Source of the DNA: Eustoma russellianum
Taxonomy: Eukaryota; Streptophyta; Magnoliopsida; Gentianales; Gentianaceae
Length of the DNA: 64,000 bases
Assembly (NCBI GenBank): GCA_036186865.1
Contig: AP025071.1
Coordinates: forward strand, 9,535,561-9,599,560
Reading direction: 5' to 3'
Shown here piece after piece: positions 45,333 through 57,838 of this stretch (its first letter is position 1; each line of letters starts with the position of its first letter). Under the pieces are notes generated by a model. The model did not search any database and was not told the origin of the DNA. It worked only from the letters and a program-made list of their open reading frames with translations. The position numbers were made by a program, and so were the translations under genes.

Positions 45333-48053
45333 AGTTATTTATAATATGCTATGTGATTAACTTGATCAATTCATCTTTATGATTACATATGTTCATAGCA
45401 TGATCTGTATTTCATTGGTTATGAAGTTATTCTCACTAATGCTTTATTTGATTCTATATGTACTCCAATGTCAACTGGTGACAATTACACTGAATGGAGT
45501 GATATCATTCTTTTGACATTACGGTGCACGAACTTAGAGCTGGCACTTCGTGAGAAGAAACCACCAAATCCCACGAAATCACGTACGTCGTTTGAGAGGT
45601 CTAATTACAACCATTGGGAGCGATCTAATCGCATCAGCATAATGTTCATCAAGTCTCGCATAAGTCGAAGCATTAGGGGTTCTATCTCTAGTTTTGATAA
45701 TGTCAAAGCTTAAATGAAGGCCATTAAAGAAAAATTTGTATGCTCTGACAAGGCTATGTCCTACACCCTTATGAAGAGGCTTTCAAATACGACATATGAC
45801 TAAAGCCATGGTGTGCGTGAACATATCATGGAGACGAGAGATGTTACTACTAAACTAAGCTCTCTTAAGGTTGAAATCTCGGAGCCATTCCTGATGCATT
45901 TTATACTCAACTTTCTCCCTTCGAATATACTCCATTCAAGATCTCATAGAACACACATAAAGAAAACTGTTCAATTAATGAATTTTTGACCATATGTGCT
46001 CAAGAAGAGCAGAGGTTGAAGAATGAGTCAATAGAAACTTTACATCTTGTGACTCATTTTAAAGGAAATGCAAAAAAGGGCAAACGTGTTCCAATGAAGA
46101 AAACTGGCGATAAAGACAAATGCCGATTTTACAAGAAAAAGTGACACTAGAAGAAAGATTGCCTGAAATATAAGGTATGGCTGGACAAGTAAAGTAATTT
46201 TTCCTTTGTGTGTCATAACTCTAATTTTACTGAGGTTTTTAATAATGCATTGTGGATTGATTGTGGTTCTACAATTCACATTGCGAAAACCATATAGGGC
46301 TTTCGAAACTTGAGGAAGCCAGCGGAAAATAAGCAATGCATCTATTCTGGGAATAGGATGCGCTCTACTATTGAAGGAGTGGGATTTTATAGGCTCATTT
46401 TGAGGACCGATTTTCAACTGGATTTAGAAAGTGCTTTTTATGTTCCATCTTTTTCAAAAAAATTTAGTTTCTCTTTCGAAACTTTCGATTATTGGATATG
46501 ACTCCGATTATCATCTTCTTGTTATGAATCTTTTGAAAGATAATAAAATCATTGGCTCTACCAAATCGAATGGTTTTTTGTTCCAACTTGAGTTAGATCT
46601 CATTTATGAGCATACTCTTTTAACAGAAATTGGTACAAAGCGTTCTGCTATCAATGAGAACTCATCAAGACTTTGGCATAAAATATTGGGACATCCCTTA
46701 ATTGATAGAATGAAAAGATTGGTGAATGAAGGAGTTTTGCAAACTCTCGATTTCACCGATTTAGGTTCTTGTGTGGGATGCATAAAAGGCAAGCAAACCA
46801 ATAAAACCATTAAGGATGCCAAAAGAAGTCCTCAATCTTTTGAAATCATACACACGGACATCAGTGGATCGTTTCACATATCGTGCTTGAATGGTCTGAA
46901 ATACTTTATTTTGTTTATCAACGACTATTCAAGATTCATGTATCTCTATCTTCTATTTGATCAATCTGAAGCACTTGATCCATTTAAAATCTTCAAATCA
47001 GAAGTAGAGAAACAAAAGGAGAAGACAATTAAAATTGTCCGATCTCATAGAGGTGGTGAATGCTATGGACATTACACAAAAAATAACAAATAATTGGTCC
47101 ATTTCCCAAATTCCTTTAAAAAGAGGGTATTGTTTCTCAATACACTATGCCTGGTACACCACAACAAAATGGTGTTGCTGAAAAAAGGAATCGGACTCTT
47201 ATGGACATGGCCAGAAGCATGATTAGTACAACAAATTTGCTTATATCCTTTTAGAGTGAAACTTAAATAAACAGGATGAATGAACAAAAAATGGTTATTT
47301 TATTGGATATGCAGTTAACTCCAAAGGATATAATTTTATTGTCCCTCACATACTCCAAAAGTGGTTGAAGCTAGAAATGCTAAGTTACCAGAGGATCATG
47401 AAATTAGTGGCAGCAATTCGAATCGACAATTCAATTTTGAGGAAGCAAGGGATACACATTTTACACCTATATATGTGGACAATTTGGTTGCTATTCAACA
47501 TAATGAAGGGCCACCAATTGTGCAACCTCAAATTGAAGAATCACATTAAGGACAATCTAAGCCCACCAATCCCACATTTACTAAACCAGTGGGAGTTTGA
47601 TGATCCTCAAGAACTAAAAGGTCAAAAATTTCTAACGATTATGTTGTATATCTTCAAGAGTCTGATTATGACATTAGACTGAATTATGACCCGATCTCAT
47701 TTTCAAAAGCCATGAGTAGTGAGAAATCGTCACTATGGTGCTATGCCATGAAAGAAGAGATGGAATCAATGGCTAAAAACCATGTCTGAGAGCTTGTTTT
47801 GTTACCAAACAGAGCCTCTATGGTGGGATGCAAATGGTTCTTTAAGACCAAAAGAGACTCACTTAACACTGGATGTTATAAAGACATACTTGTAGCCAAA
47901 GGTTTCACTCAAAAAAGACATTGATTACCATGAAACCTTCTCTCCAGTATTAAAGAATGATTCATTTTGAATAATCATGGGATTAGTAGCTCATTTTGAT
48001 CTCGAGCTACATCAAATGGATGTGAAAACTGCGCTTCTTAATAGGGTCCTTGA
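45333..48053 (+). pseudogene. Copia X gag-pol: gag, protease, integrase, start of RT
   Basis: Gag: 'MSTGDNYTEWSDIIL' at 45468 and 'YNHWERSNRISIMFI', then a degenerate knuckle 'CRFYKKK' near 46120. Protease: 'ALWIDCGSTIHIAK' near 46245-46290, the DSG-type motif here DCG. GAG-pre-integrase: 'RLWHKILGHPLIDRMKRL' and 'CVGCIKGKQTN'. Integrase core: 'EIIHTDISGSF', 'FILFINDYSRFMY', 'GGECYGHYTK' at 46840-47090, then 'PGTPQQNGVAEKRN' near 47150. Hinge and RT start: 'MDVKTALLN' near 48019. Many stops (for example 45712, 46145, 47092, 47547) and a deletion near 47240-47290. It is cut at 48053 by Tekay element 1. Confidence 0.85.
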
Positions 48054-48993
48054 TGTCATACCCTGTAATTTTCAAGTCCTACTTTTAATAATTAGAAAAC
48101 AACTTAAAAAATAATTTCATTAAATGTATAGGTTATGAAGTTTAGTTAAATAAAATATAGGGGGAAAATAGACAAAAGTGGAAATTGAAGGAATTTGGCC
48201 AAAATGCCAAAATTGCCCCAACTACATGTGGGGGAGTTACACAACATTTGTATAACTCCCCATTAGGCAGTCGTAGGTTACAACACAAAAAGGGAGAGGA
48301 AGAACCGCCTGGGAGAAAAAAGGAGAGGAAGAAGAAGAAAGGAAGAAGAATAGGAAGGCTAACCTAGATCCAATCCGTCCCGAAATTCTATCACACACTC
48401 GTAAGCTTATCTAGATTCCAAGGCAAGTAATCTTTCTATACGCTTTACGCAAATTTTGATTCGATAGGCCCTACGTTCTTATAAAGAGAAAATCCGGATC
48501 ACACATTAGTAACTTTGATTTGTTATGTTAAATGCTTTACTATATGTAATTGTTGTTGTTGATTGAGTGAAGTCATGTTCTTTGGGCCAATTTCTGAAAA
48601 TGGTTATGTTGTGACCTTTGTTGTTAAATATGCCCATAAAAGTGTTATCCATGATGTGTTCATTATCTTGGTATAAGTTCTTAAGTTTATTAACTACATC
48701 TTAGATGTTTTGAGAGTATTTGCAGGAAGTTGAAGGATGAATGATGGCATTGTTGTAGACTTGTTGTGTTGGAAAGTTTGAAGATATATATTGAAAGTTG
48801 TGGTGATAGAAGGTTTAGAGTGGATATTATTTTATATGTTTGAGAATCAATTCATGTTAGTTGTGTGTTAAGCATGATGAATCTAGATGGTAAGATTGAT
48901 CTTGAAGAGTTTAACATGGAAGGGGTGAAGGAGGAAGGTGATGGAGAGAAGTCACTGTAAAAAATTGCCGTTCTGGAACCGTCAGAACACTTC

Positions 48994-49294
48994 GAACACC
49001 TACTTTAGGCACTTCATGTCACATTAGGCGCCTAAAGTAGGCGTTCAATGTGTCCCAGTGCATTCCAGAACACTTCGAACACCTACATTAGGCGCTTCAT
49101 GTCACATAAGGCACTTCATGTAGGCGTTCGATGTGTCACAGCACATTCCAGAATACTTCGAACACCTCCAAAGGCGTTCGATGTCACATAAGGCGCTTCA
49201 TGTAGGCGTTTGATGTATACCAGCACATTCCTGAACACTTTGAACGCCTAGTATAGGTGCCTTATGTCACTTTAGGCGCCTCAAGTAGGCGTTC
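48994..49294 (+). repeat. Long-arm hairpin array (GAAC-CCTA...TAGG-GTTC) in the 5' LTR
   Basis: Consecutive inverted repeats share outer arms GAACRCCT / AGGCGTTC but have different inner arms. Hairpin 1 has 17-nt arms (48994-49010 / 49030-49046, inner CTTTAGGC/GCCTAAAG). Hairpin 2 has 14-nt arms (49075-49088 / 49118-49131, inner ACAT/ATGT). Hairpin 3 is compact (49158-49167 / 49172-49181, 4-nt loop). Hairpin 4 is 49242-49250 / 49286-49294. The first three share an A.C mismatch. The array is repeated in the 3' LTR at about 56510-56806. Confidence 0.8.
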
Positions 49295-49676
49295 TAAGTG
49301 TACTGGAAGACTTTTTGACCCATTAGGCGCCCTATGTATGTGTAATAACTCTACTCTCTTCCTTTGATCATAAAATGCAAGGGTATTTGAGGTGTACTTG
49401 AGGAATAGATGTTAAATGTGATTAAGTATGGATAAGATTAGATCCCAAGTGAGTTCGTGATACGAACGGACTTAGAAAGGTACGAGTATGGAGTGTTTGA
49501 GGTGCAAGACCATGTACTTGATATGTAAGATGTGTGTGTATGTTTACATGTTTGGTATGAAGTTGCATGAGCATCCTGCATCACAACATGAACACTTTGC
49601 ATTTTGACATGAGAATTGCTTTGCGAAAGAACATGTGTTTACAAGAGAAAATTAAAGTTTTCAAAGGCAACTATGG

Positions 49677-49955
49677 CTGCTAGTTGATCGCAGGGTATAA
49701 AAGTCATGCCTGCGAAAGCAGAGTATAAAAACGTGATCTGTGAATCAACAGCAGGGTATAAAGTATTTTATGGGGCAGTGGACCTATCAGCACGTATATG
49801 AGATATATGTAATGGGGCCGTGGACCTTTCAGCACGGGGTACAAAGTTATATGTTATGGGGCCGTGGACCTTTCAGCACGGGGTATAAAGTTCTGTTTGC
49901 TGTGGACTGATCACCCACAGGGTATAAAGTTCTGCTACGCGAAGAATATAAAAAG
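49677..49955 (+). repeat. Hairpin-plus-GGGTATAAA array in the 5' LTR
   Basis: About seven units, mostly a short hairpin followed by GGGTATAAAG or a variant. Stems: CTGC/GCAG (49677-49693 and 49710-49721), CTGT/ACAG (49738-49751), CCGTG/CACGG (49818-49837 and 49862-49881), CTGTGG/CCACAG (49900-49920). Stems differ, the downstream box is constant. It is also present in the 3' LTR at 57197-57475. Confidence 0.8.
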
Positions 49956-50663
49956 TTTTGTGAAATGACATGCATAGCATATTTACAAAAGAAGTCATAT
50001 GCATGGGTTCGGTATGTGGTTTTAAAAGTATGCATGCATCATGCCTCACGAAGCATAAGACTTGACATGCCAAGGTTAACATTCATGAATGTTTTGTTTA
50101 TGCAGTATGTTATTTTAGTTACATGTTTGTTCTCTTATTCGAGTATCATTTACGTATTGTTATAAAGATTCTACTTGCTAACCCGAGCACCTTATTTTGG
50201 GCAATGGCTTATACACTGGTGACTCGTCGTGTGTGATCTCGTAAGGTGTATAGACGGGTTACTTGCTGGCGATGTTTTCGCTAAGAACAGATACTTCATC
50301 TTCTTTTCAGGTGAGCCAGAGTACGAAATGATATTTATAGAAGACGGTGGCGAGTGGGCTCAGTGGGATGATAGTCATTGAAGTAGATAGATTTCTGATC
50401 ATTCTCTTTTAAGTTAGAAGACTTGATGTATGTTGTCTTGTAATGGAGGTTATGATAGACAGTTAATCGAATACTTTTTATTTCTGATGTATTTCATTTG
50501 GTTACATTGATGTTAGTGAAGTTTTAAATTTTACGACGTTTCTGCTGATTTATCTTACATCATGAATGACGTGTGTTTGATCTGCTTTGACGCTTCGTAG
50601 TCCTCGTAGTAGACTACGGCGGGTGCACTGGTTCTGATACCGGTATCGGGCTAGGGCGTTACA

Positions 50664-50678
50664 GGTGGTATCATAGAC
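50664..50678 (+). other. Primer-binding site of Tekay element 1 (mutated)
   Basis: GGTGGTATCATAGAC directly follows the LTR. The tRNA-Met complement would be TGGTATCAGAGC; two changes at the distal end. The intact version is at 60455-60469 in element 2. Confidence 0.85.
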
Positions 50679-52004
50679 TAGGCTTTGGAAACTTAGGTTC
50701 ATGACCTTTTAGAAATTTAAGATATGATTTTCCCTTAAGTTTGATCCTTAGTTATAAGTGCTGATTTCTCTAGAGTTTAAGTATAATCAGGGTTGGGTGT
50801 GTGCGAGCGCGTTTATCATCTAATTTCGTATTAGTAGTTTATTTCGTACCCCACCTATTCTTATGCATTCAAGGTTTCAGTAACATCTTGTATCAACTGA
50901 TTGCTAATGGAATGCTGACCTTTTAGAGAAAATGCCTCCAAGAAGAGATAACACAGGAAACTCTGACAACGGACAGGAGAATCAGCCACCACAAGTGGTT
51001 TTACCCCAGGTGCTCACTGGTGCACTAACGGTGATCGCACAAGGGTTTGCTCAGCAACAGCAGCCTCCGCCTCCTCCACCACCCAGCATAATATCCGGTT
51101 CTTCTACGGAGAGATGAGGAAGATGAGAGTTCTGGAGTTTGGAGGATGTACTGATCCTGAGGAGGCTCAGCACTGGTTGGCTGAGGTGGAGAAATGTTTT
51201 CGGTTAGTGCAAGTGCCTGAAGAGATAAAGGTTGATGTGGACACACCCCTTCTATGTGGCAAAGTTGTTGAATGGTGGGCTGGTATGGTATTGAGAATGA
51301 CTCCACCTATCTCGTGGGCACAGATCTATGATGCTTTTCTGAAGTATTATGTACCAAAGACGGCAATTCTGGACAAGATCAGAGCATTTGACAGATTAGA
51401 GCAAGGTCGGATGAGGGTGTCGGAATATGCAAACCGTTTCCATGCGTTGGGTAAGTTTGTCCCTACGATTATGTCTGATAATCGCCTTAAGCTGACAAAG
51501 TTTGAGAGGGGCTTGGACTCAAGAATACAGTCGACAATAGTGAACGCAGGAATGAAAACTTACGAGGACATGTTGGACGCATGTTTTCGCGTCGAGAGTG
51601 ACTTCCGCAGAGTAGCAGCAAGGGAAGCTAGTGCAAGGTTGTCGGACAGGGGAAAAGGCCGAGGGATGATGTGAGAGTTGGTGGTAGACCCCGGCGTTGG
51701 GTCAAGATTCCGAAGAGGAGCTTAGTCGGAAAATTCTAGAGACCTCCAGCGCAGAACCCAGTAGTCCAGCAAGCGGTGGGAATCTGTCCACACTGCAATA
51801 GAAGCCATGTTGGAGAATCCAGAAAGTTGGCTGGAGCATGTTACAGATGTGAACAGGTGGGTCATATGATAAGAGATTGTCTTGAGATGCAGAAAAATGC
51901 TCCAGGAGAAGCGGCCCAGCAGCCTAGGGCAAAGCCAAGAGCAAACGCCCGTGTCCATGTCATGACCGATACTGACATACAGGAAGCCACTGATGTGGTA
52001 GCAG

Positions 52005-52088
52005 GTACAATTTAAATTAAGTTTGAACTTTGAGTGAATTAAGTCTCTACGTGTTTAACTCTCTGTGTAAAACTTGATATGGTCTTAG
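52005..52088 (+). other. Intron-like insertion between gag and protease, element 1
   Basis: 84 bp, GTACAA...GTCTTAG, in-frame stops inside, interrupting a Gly codon (phase 1). Removing it restores the reading 'VVAGAVLVNKIP'. Element 2 has a GT..AG insertion at exactly the same codon (61906-62000). Confidence 0.75.
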
Positions 52089-53608
52089 GTGCGGTTTTAG
52101 TAAATAAGATACCTGCCAACGTGCTTTTCGATAGCAGCGCAAGCCACTCCTTTGTAGCGAAGAGATTCACTAAGCACCTTGGTAATTTTCCTGGGTGGTT
52201 AGAAACTCCGTACCGTGTTCAAGCGGCTGGAGATCAAATTATGGTTTCGTACTAGCAGTACCGGGATTGCGAGTTAGAGGTTGAAGGACAAACGTTCTCC
52301 GCCACATTGATCCCTATTCAGATGTATGACTGTGACGTTATATTAGGAATGGACTGATTGGTCAAGTATCACGCCAGCATTGATTGTCGACTGAAGCAAG
52401 TGACAATCAAGAGTGCAAAGATGGAAGAGGTAATATTTCAAGGAGATGCGGAACGAAAGAAGGTTCCCAAAAAGGTGTATATGTCGGTTGCTCAAGCTTG
52501 CAAAGCCTTAAGGAAAGGTGCCGAGGGATTCCTAGTGTATACGATGGGTGTTACTCAGGAAGTACCATCTATTGAACAAATTCCAGTGGTTAATGAGTTT
52601 CTTGATGTGTTTTCGGAGGAATTGCCTGGAGTGCCACCTCCGAGAGAAGTCGAGTTCGAGATAAATTTGATTCCGGGAGCCGAACCCATCTCTAAAACCC
52701 CTTATAGAATGGCTCCGGCAGAATTGAGAGAGTTGAAAGAACAGCTTCAGGAATTATTGGACAAAAAGTTTATTCGCCCTAGTGTATCACCTTGGGGAGC
52801 ACCCGTGATGTTTGTGAAGAAGAAAGATGGTAGCATGAGACTTTGTATCGACTATCGAGAGTTGAATAAAATTACCATCAAGAATAAGTACCCCCTTCCA
52901 CGAATTGAGAATTTGTTTGACCATCTCAAAGGCACCAAGATCTTCTCTAAAATTGATCTCAGATCTAGATACCACCAGCTATGAGTGAAGGCTGAGGACA
53001 TAGCAAAGACAGCCTTTTGCACGAGATATGGCTACTATGAGTTCTTGGTGATGCCATTTGGTTTGACTAATGCCCCTGCAGCCTTTATGGATCTTATAAA
53101 TACCATCTTTCAGGAACAGTTGGACAAGTTTGTAGTGGTATTCATAGATGACATTATGGTATACTCTCCTGACGAGCAAACTCACGCTGAGCACTGAGAA
53201 CCGTTCTAAGCATTTTGAGGCAGAAACAACTATACGCTAAGTTTAGCAATTGTGAGTTTTGGCTAAGAAGTGTGGCTTTTCTGGGTCACGTGATATCAGA
53301 GGAGGGGATTGTTGTGGATCCGAAGAAGGTGGAAGCTATTACGGAGTGGCCTAGACCTACTAATGTCACCGAAGTGCGAAGTTTCTTGGGTGTAGCGGGT
53401 TATTACAGAAAGTTTGTCGAGGGATTCTCAAGGATAGCCGTACCTCTCAGTCGCCTTACCCAAAAGAAGTCTAAGTTTGAGTGGACGGCAGAATGTGAGA
53501 AAAGTTTCACGGAGCTTAAGCAGAGATTAACCATAGCTCCAGTGTTGGTTCAACCCTCCAGAACTGATGGGTTTGTGATTTACAGCGACGCATCGAAGAA
53601 TGAGTTAG

Positions 53609-53678
53609 GTACGTAACTTGTAGCATAAGGTTATGATTTTGTTTACCAAACAAGTTTAGACTAATACCTTACTTTTAG
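53609..53678 (+). other. Intron-like insertion in RNase H, element 1
   Basis: 70 bp, GTACGTAAC...CTTACTTTTAG, with a branch-site-like CTAAT at 53661 and a T-rich acceptor, phase 1 in a Gly codon ('SKNELG|CVLM'). Element 2 is uninterrupted here (near 63553-63575). Confidence 0.75.
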
Positions 53679-55557
53679 GTTGTGTTTTGATGCATCAAGA
53701 ACGAGTCATTGTATATGCCTCAAGGAAGCTAAAGCCTTATGAACAAAACTATCCGACACACGACCTCGAACTTGCAACAGTTGTGTTTTCCTTGAAGATC
53801 TGGCGGCATTATTTATATGGAGAAAAGTGTGCGGTATTCACGGATCATAAGAATTTAAAGTATTTATTCTCTAAGAAAGAATTAAACATGAGGCAGCGGA
53901 GGTGGATAGAATTGCTGAAAGGTTACGATTTAACCATGCATTACCACCCGGGAAAGGCTAACAAAGTAGCGGACGCTTTAAGCAGGAAATCTAGCCATGC
54001 ACGGCAAACACCACTGGAAATAGAAATAGAGGAATTTGGTTTGGATTTGGTGGAGTCCACGGTGAACGTTCTGACAACACTAACCATCACACCGAGTTTG
54101 ATTGACCGGGTAAAAGAGGCTCAGAAGAATGATAAGACCCTAAGCGAGATAACGGAAAGGATAAAACATGATCAGGTTGAAGGATTCCAGATCAAAGAGG
54201 ACGGGAGCCTATGGTTCAGAGGAAGATTGTGTGTACCTGATATTGATGAACTTAGAGGGGAAATTTTGCAAGAAGCTCACAGTTTGAGATTATCGATATA
54301 CCCTGGAAGAACCAAGATGTACAGAGATCTCAAACAATATTATTGGTGGTCCGGAATGAAAAGGCATATTACGGATTTTATAGAGAGGTGCTTAGTTTGT
54401 CAACAAGTCAAGGCAGAACACCAACGGCCTGGTGGATTACTGATGCCGTTAGAGATCCCAGAATGGAAATGGAAACATGTCACGATGGATTTTATAGCTG
54501 GTTTACCAAAGACAAGAAGTGGATATGACATGATTTGGGTCATTGTGGATCGCTTAACCAAGTATGCACATTTTCTATCCATCTCGAGTGAATCGTCTCT
54601 CGACAAGTTGGTGAATCTATATATGGAAAATATTGTTAGATTGCACAGTGTTCCGGTAAGTATAGTGTCCGACCGAGATCCACGGTTTACATCTAAGTTC
54701 TGGACAGCGTTTCAGAAAGCCATAGGTACAGAATTAAGGTTGAGTACGGCGTATCATCCCCAAACCGATGGATAGTCCGAGCGAACTATTCAAACATTGG
54801 AAGATATGCTAAGGGCTTGCGTCTTCGATTTCAAAGGGAGTTGGGATGGAATGGTGAAGCTAATGGAATTCTCATATAATAACAGTCAGCATAGTGCAAT
54901 TGATATGGCTCCTTTCGAAGCGTTATATGGAAGGAAGTGTAGGTCCCCGGTTTACTGGGATGAAGTCGGCGTAAGGACCATCACCGGACCTGAGCTATTG
55001 GAGAAGACGCTAGAAAAGGTGAAAATCATTTAGGAAAGACTCAAGGCGGCTCAGGATCGCAACAAAAGTTGGGCAGATTCCAAGCGACGACCATTGGAAT
55101 TTAATGTGGGTGAAAAGTTTATTTGAGAGTATCACCTACGAAGGGCATCATGAGTTTTGGAGTAAAAGGCAAGCTAAGCCCCTGTTTTATTGGTCCCTAT
55201 GAGATACTTGAGAAGGTGGGAGATTCGCCATATAGGATGGCGTTACCTCCGGTATTGGCACAAGTCCATAATGTATTTCACGTATCACAATTAACAAAGT
55301 ACATGACGGATCCCAGCGATGTGCTTGAAGCCCAACCTTTGGAACTCAAAGGCGATGTTACATACGAAGAGATACCTGTGAGAATCATAGACCGAAAGGA
55401 CCAAGTGTTGAGGAAACGGGTGATCCCTTATGTGAAGGTTCAGTGGAGCAACCACACGGAACGCGAGGCCACTTGGGAACACGAAGAACAGATGCGGGAG
55501 AAATATCCTCAACTCTTCAACTAAGGTACGTAAGTTTCGAGGACGAAACTTTTTGTT

Positions 55558-55569
55558 AGGAGGGTGGAA
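55558..55569 (+). other. Polypurine tract of element 1
   Basis: AGGAGGGTGGAA directly before the 3' LTR; primes plus-strand synthesis in LTR retrotransposons. It is preceded by the 'TTTCGAGGACGAAACTTTTT' segment common to such elements. Confidence 0.85.
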
Positions 55570-57838
55570 TGTCATACTCCATAATTTTCAAGTCCTACTT
55601 TTAATAATAAGAAGACAACTTAAAATATAATTTCATTAAATGTATAGGTTATGAAGTTTAGTTAAATAAAATATAGAGGGGAAAAAATAGACAAAAGTGG
55701 AAATTGAAGGAATTTGGCCAAAATGCCAAAATTGCCCCAACTACATGTGGGGGAGTTACACAACATTTGGATGACTCCCCATTAGGAAGCCCTAGGTTAC
55801 AACACAAAAAGGGAGAGGAAGAACAGCCTGGGAGAAGAAAGGAGAGGAAGAAGAAGAAAGGAAGAAGAAGAGGAAGGCTAACCTAGATCCAATCCGTCCC
55901 GAAATTCTATCACACACTCGTAAGCTTATCTAGATTCCAAGGCAAGTAATCTTTCTATACGCTTTACGCAAATTTTGATTCGATAGGCCCTATGTTCTTA
56001 TAAAGAGAAAATCCGGATCACACATTAGTAAATTTGATTTGTTATGTTAAATGCTTTACTATATGTAATTGTTGTTGTTGATTGAGTGAAGTCATGTTCT
56101 TTGGGCCAATTTCTGAAAATGTTTATGTTGTGACCTTTGTTGTTAAATATGCCCATAAAAGTGTTATCTGTGATGTGTTCATTGTCTTGGTATAAGTTCT
56201 TAAGTTTATTAACTACATCTTAGATGTTTTGAGAGTATTTGCAGGAAGTTGAAGGATGAATGATGGCATTGTTGTAGACTTGTTGTGTTGGAAAGTTTGA
56301 AGATATATATTAAAAGTTGTGGTGATAGAAGGTTTAGAGTGGATATTATTTTACATGTTTGAGAATCAATTCATGTTAGTTGTGTGTTAAGCATGATGAA
56401 TCTAGATGGTAAGATTGATCTTGAAGAGTTTAACATGGAAGGGGTGAAGGAGGAAGGTGATGGAGAGAAGTCACTGCAGAAAATTGCAGTTCTGGAACCG
56501 TCAGAACACTTCGACCACCTACTTTAGGCGCTTCATGTCACATTAGGCACCTAAAGTAGGCGTTCAATGTGTCCCAGTGCATTCCAGAACACTTCGAACA
56601 CCTACATTAGGCGCTTCATGTCACATAAGGCGCTTCATGTCGGCGTTCGATGTGTCACAGCACATTCCAGAATACTTCGAACACCTCCAAAGGCGTTCGA
56701 TGTCACATAAGGCGCTTCATGTAGGCGTTTGATGTATACCAGCACATTTCCGAACCACTTCGAACGCCTAGTACAGGCACCTTATGTCACTTTAGGCGCC
56801 TCAAGTAGGCGTTCTAAGTGTACTGGAAGACTTTTTGACCCATTAGGCGCCTTATGTATGTGTAATAACTCTATTCTCTTCCTTTGATCATAAAATGCAA
56901 GGGTATTTGAGGTGTACTTAAGGAATAGATGTTAAGTGTGATTAAGTAAGGATAAGATTGCATCCCAAGTGAGTTGGTGATACGAACGGACTTAGAAAGG
57001 TACGAGCATGGAGTGTTTGAGGTGCAAGACCATGTACTTGATATGTAAGATGTGTGTGTACGTTTACATGTTTGACATGAAGTTGCATGAGCATTCTGCA
57101 TCACGACATGAACACTTTGTATTTTGACATGAGAATTGCTTTGTGAAAGAACATGTGTTTACAAGAGAAAATTAAAGTTTTCGAAAGGCAACTATAGCTG
57201 CTAGTTGATCGCAGGGTATAAAAGTCACGCTTGCGAAAGCACGGTATAAAAACATGACATGTGAATCAATAGCAGGGTATAAAGTATTTTATGGGGCCGT
57301 GGACCTATCAGCATGGATATGAGATATATATAATGGGGCTGTGGACCTTTCAGCACGGGGTATAAAGTTATATGTTATAGGGCCGTGGACCTTTCAGCAC
57401 GGGGTATAAAGTTCTGTTTGCTATAGACTGATCACCCACAGGGTATAAAGTTCTGCTACACGAAGAATATGAAATGTTTTATGAAATGACATGCATAGCA
57501 TATTTACAAAAGAAGTCATATGCATGGGTTCGGTATGTGGTTTTAAAAGTATACATGCATCATGCCTCACGAAGCATAAGACTTGATATGCCAAGGTTAA
57601 CATTCATGAATGTTTTGTTTATGCAGTATGTTATTTTAGTTACATGTTTGCTCTCTTATTCGAGTCTCATTTATGTGAGTTATTTGTATTGATGAATTGT
57701 ATAAAGATGCTTCTTGCTAACCCGAGCACCTTATTTTGGGCAATGACTTATACACTGGTGACTTGTTGTGTGTGATCCCTTAAGGTGTATAGACGGGTTA
57801 CTTGCTACCGATGTTTTCGCTAAGAACAGATACTTCAT
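55570..57838 (+). repeat. 3' LTR of Tekay element 1, right end deleted
   Basis: It is colinear with 48054-50305 and ends at 'AACAGATACTTCAT', where the 5' LTR continues 'CTTCTTTTCAGG' but this copy switches to copia X. Confidence 0.9.

Larger units (their letters stand above)
48054..50663 (+). repeat. 5' LTR of Tekay element 1, 2,610 bp
   Basis: TGTCATACCC...GGGCGTTACA. It contains two hairpin arrays (48994-49294 and 49677-49955) and an A/G-rich stretch (48295-48355). The 3' LTR copy starts at 55570. Confidence 0.92.
50932..55524 (+). pseudogene. Tekay element 1 gag-pol polyprotein with two introns
   Basis: Segments 50932-52004, 52089-53608 and 53679-55524 join through intron-like gaps. Gag: 'AQHWLAEVEKCFRLV' and 'LKYYVPKTAILDKI'; knuckle CYRCEQVGHMIRDC near 51840. 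Protease: 'VLFDSSASHSF', where DSG has become DSS. RT: 'KKKDGSMRLCIDYREL' and catalytic 'FIDDIMVYS'. RNase H: 'VIYSDASKN' and 'FTDHKNLKYLF'. Integrase: zinc finger 'SIYPG...CLVCQQVK', its second His replaced by Tyr; core 'VTMDFIAGLP', 'VSDRDPRF', 'SERTIQTLED'. Chromodomain-like end with 'VKVQWSNHTEREATWE'. Disabled by frameshifts near 51100, 51660 and 55115, and stops near 52255, 52356, 52982, 53195, 54773 and 55031. Confidence 0.9.
48054..57838 (+). mobile_element. Tekay-type Ty3/gypsy element 1, 3' LTR truncated
   Basis: 5' LTR 48054-50663, PBS from 50664, gag-pol 50932-55524, purine tract 55558-55569, 3' LTR 55570-57838. The two LTRs are very similar along their shared length, so the insertion is fairly young next to the copia X host. 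A C-terminal chromodomain and 'EHQRPGGLL' after the integrase zinc finger point to the Tekay/Del chromovirus lineage. The 3' LTR lacks its last ~400 bp: it switches at about 57838 to copia X RNase H, so a deletion removed the LTR end and the intervening copia RT. Confidence 0.92.

Noticed and set aside
47361..47682. Two overlapping open frames that look like separate genes
   Set aside because: Both are frames of the same decayed copia X integrase-RT hinge, matching the copy at 13652-14130.
48960..49300. CRISPR-like array, because of regularly spaced similar units
   Set aside because: Units are inverted repeats within a plant retrotransposon LTR, with no constant repeat/unique spacer pattern.
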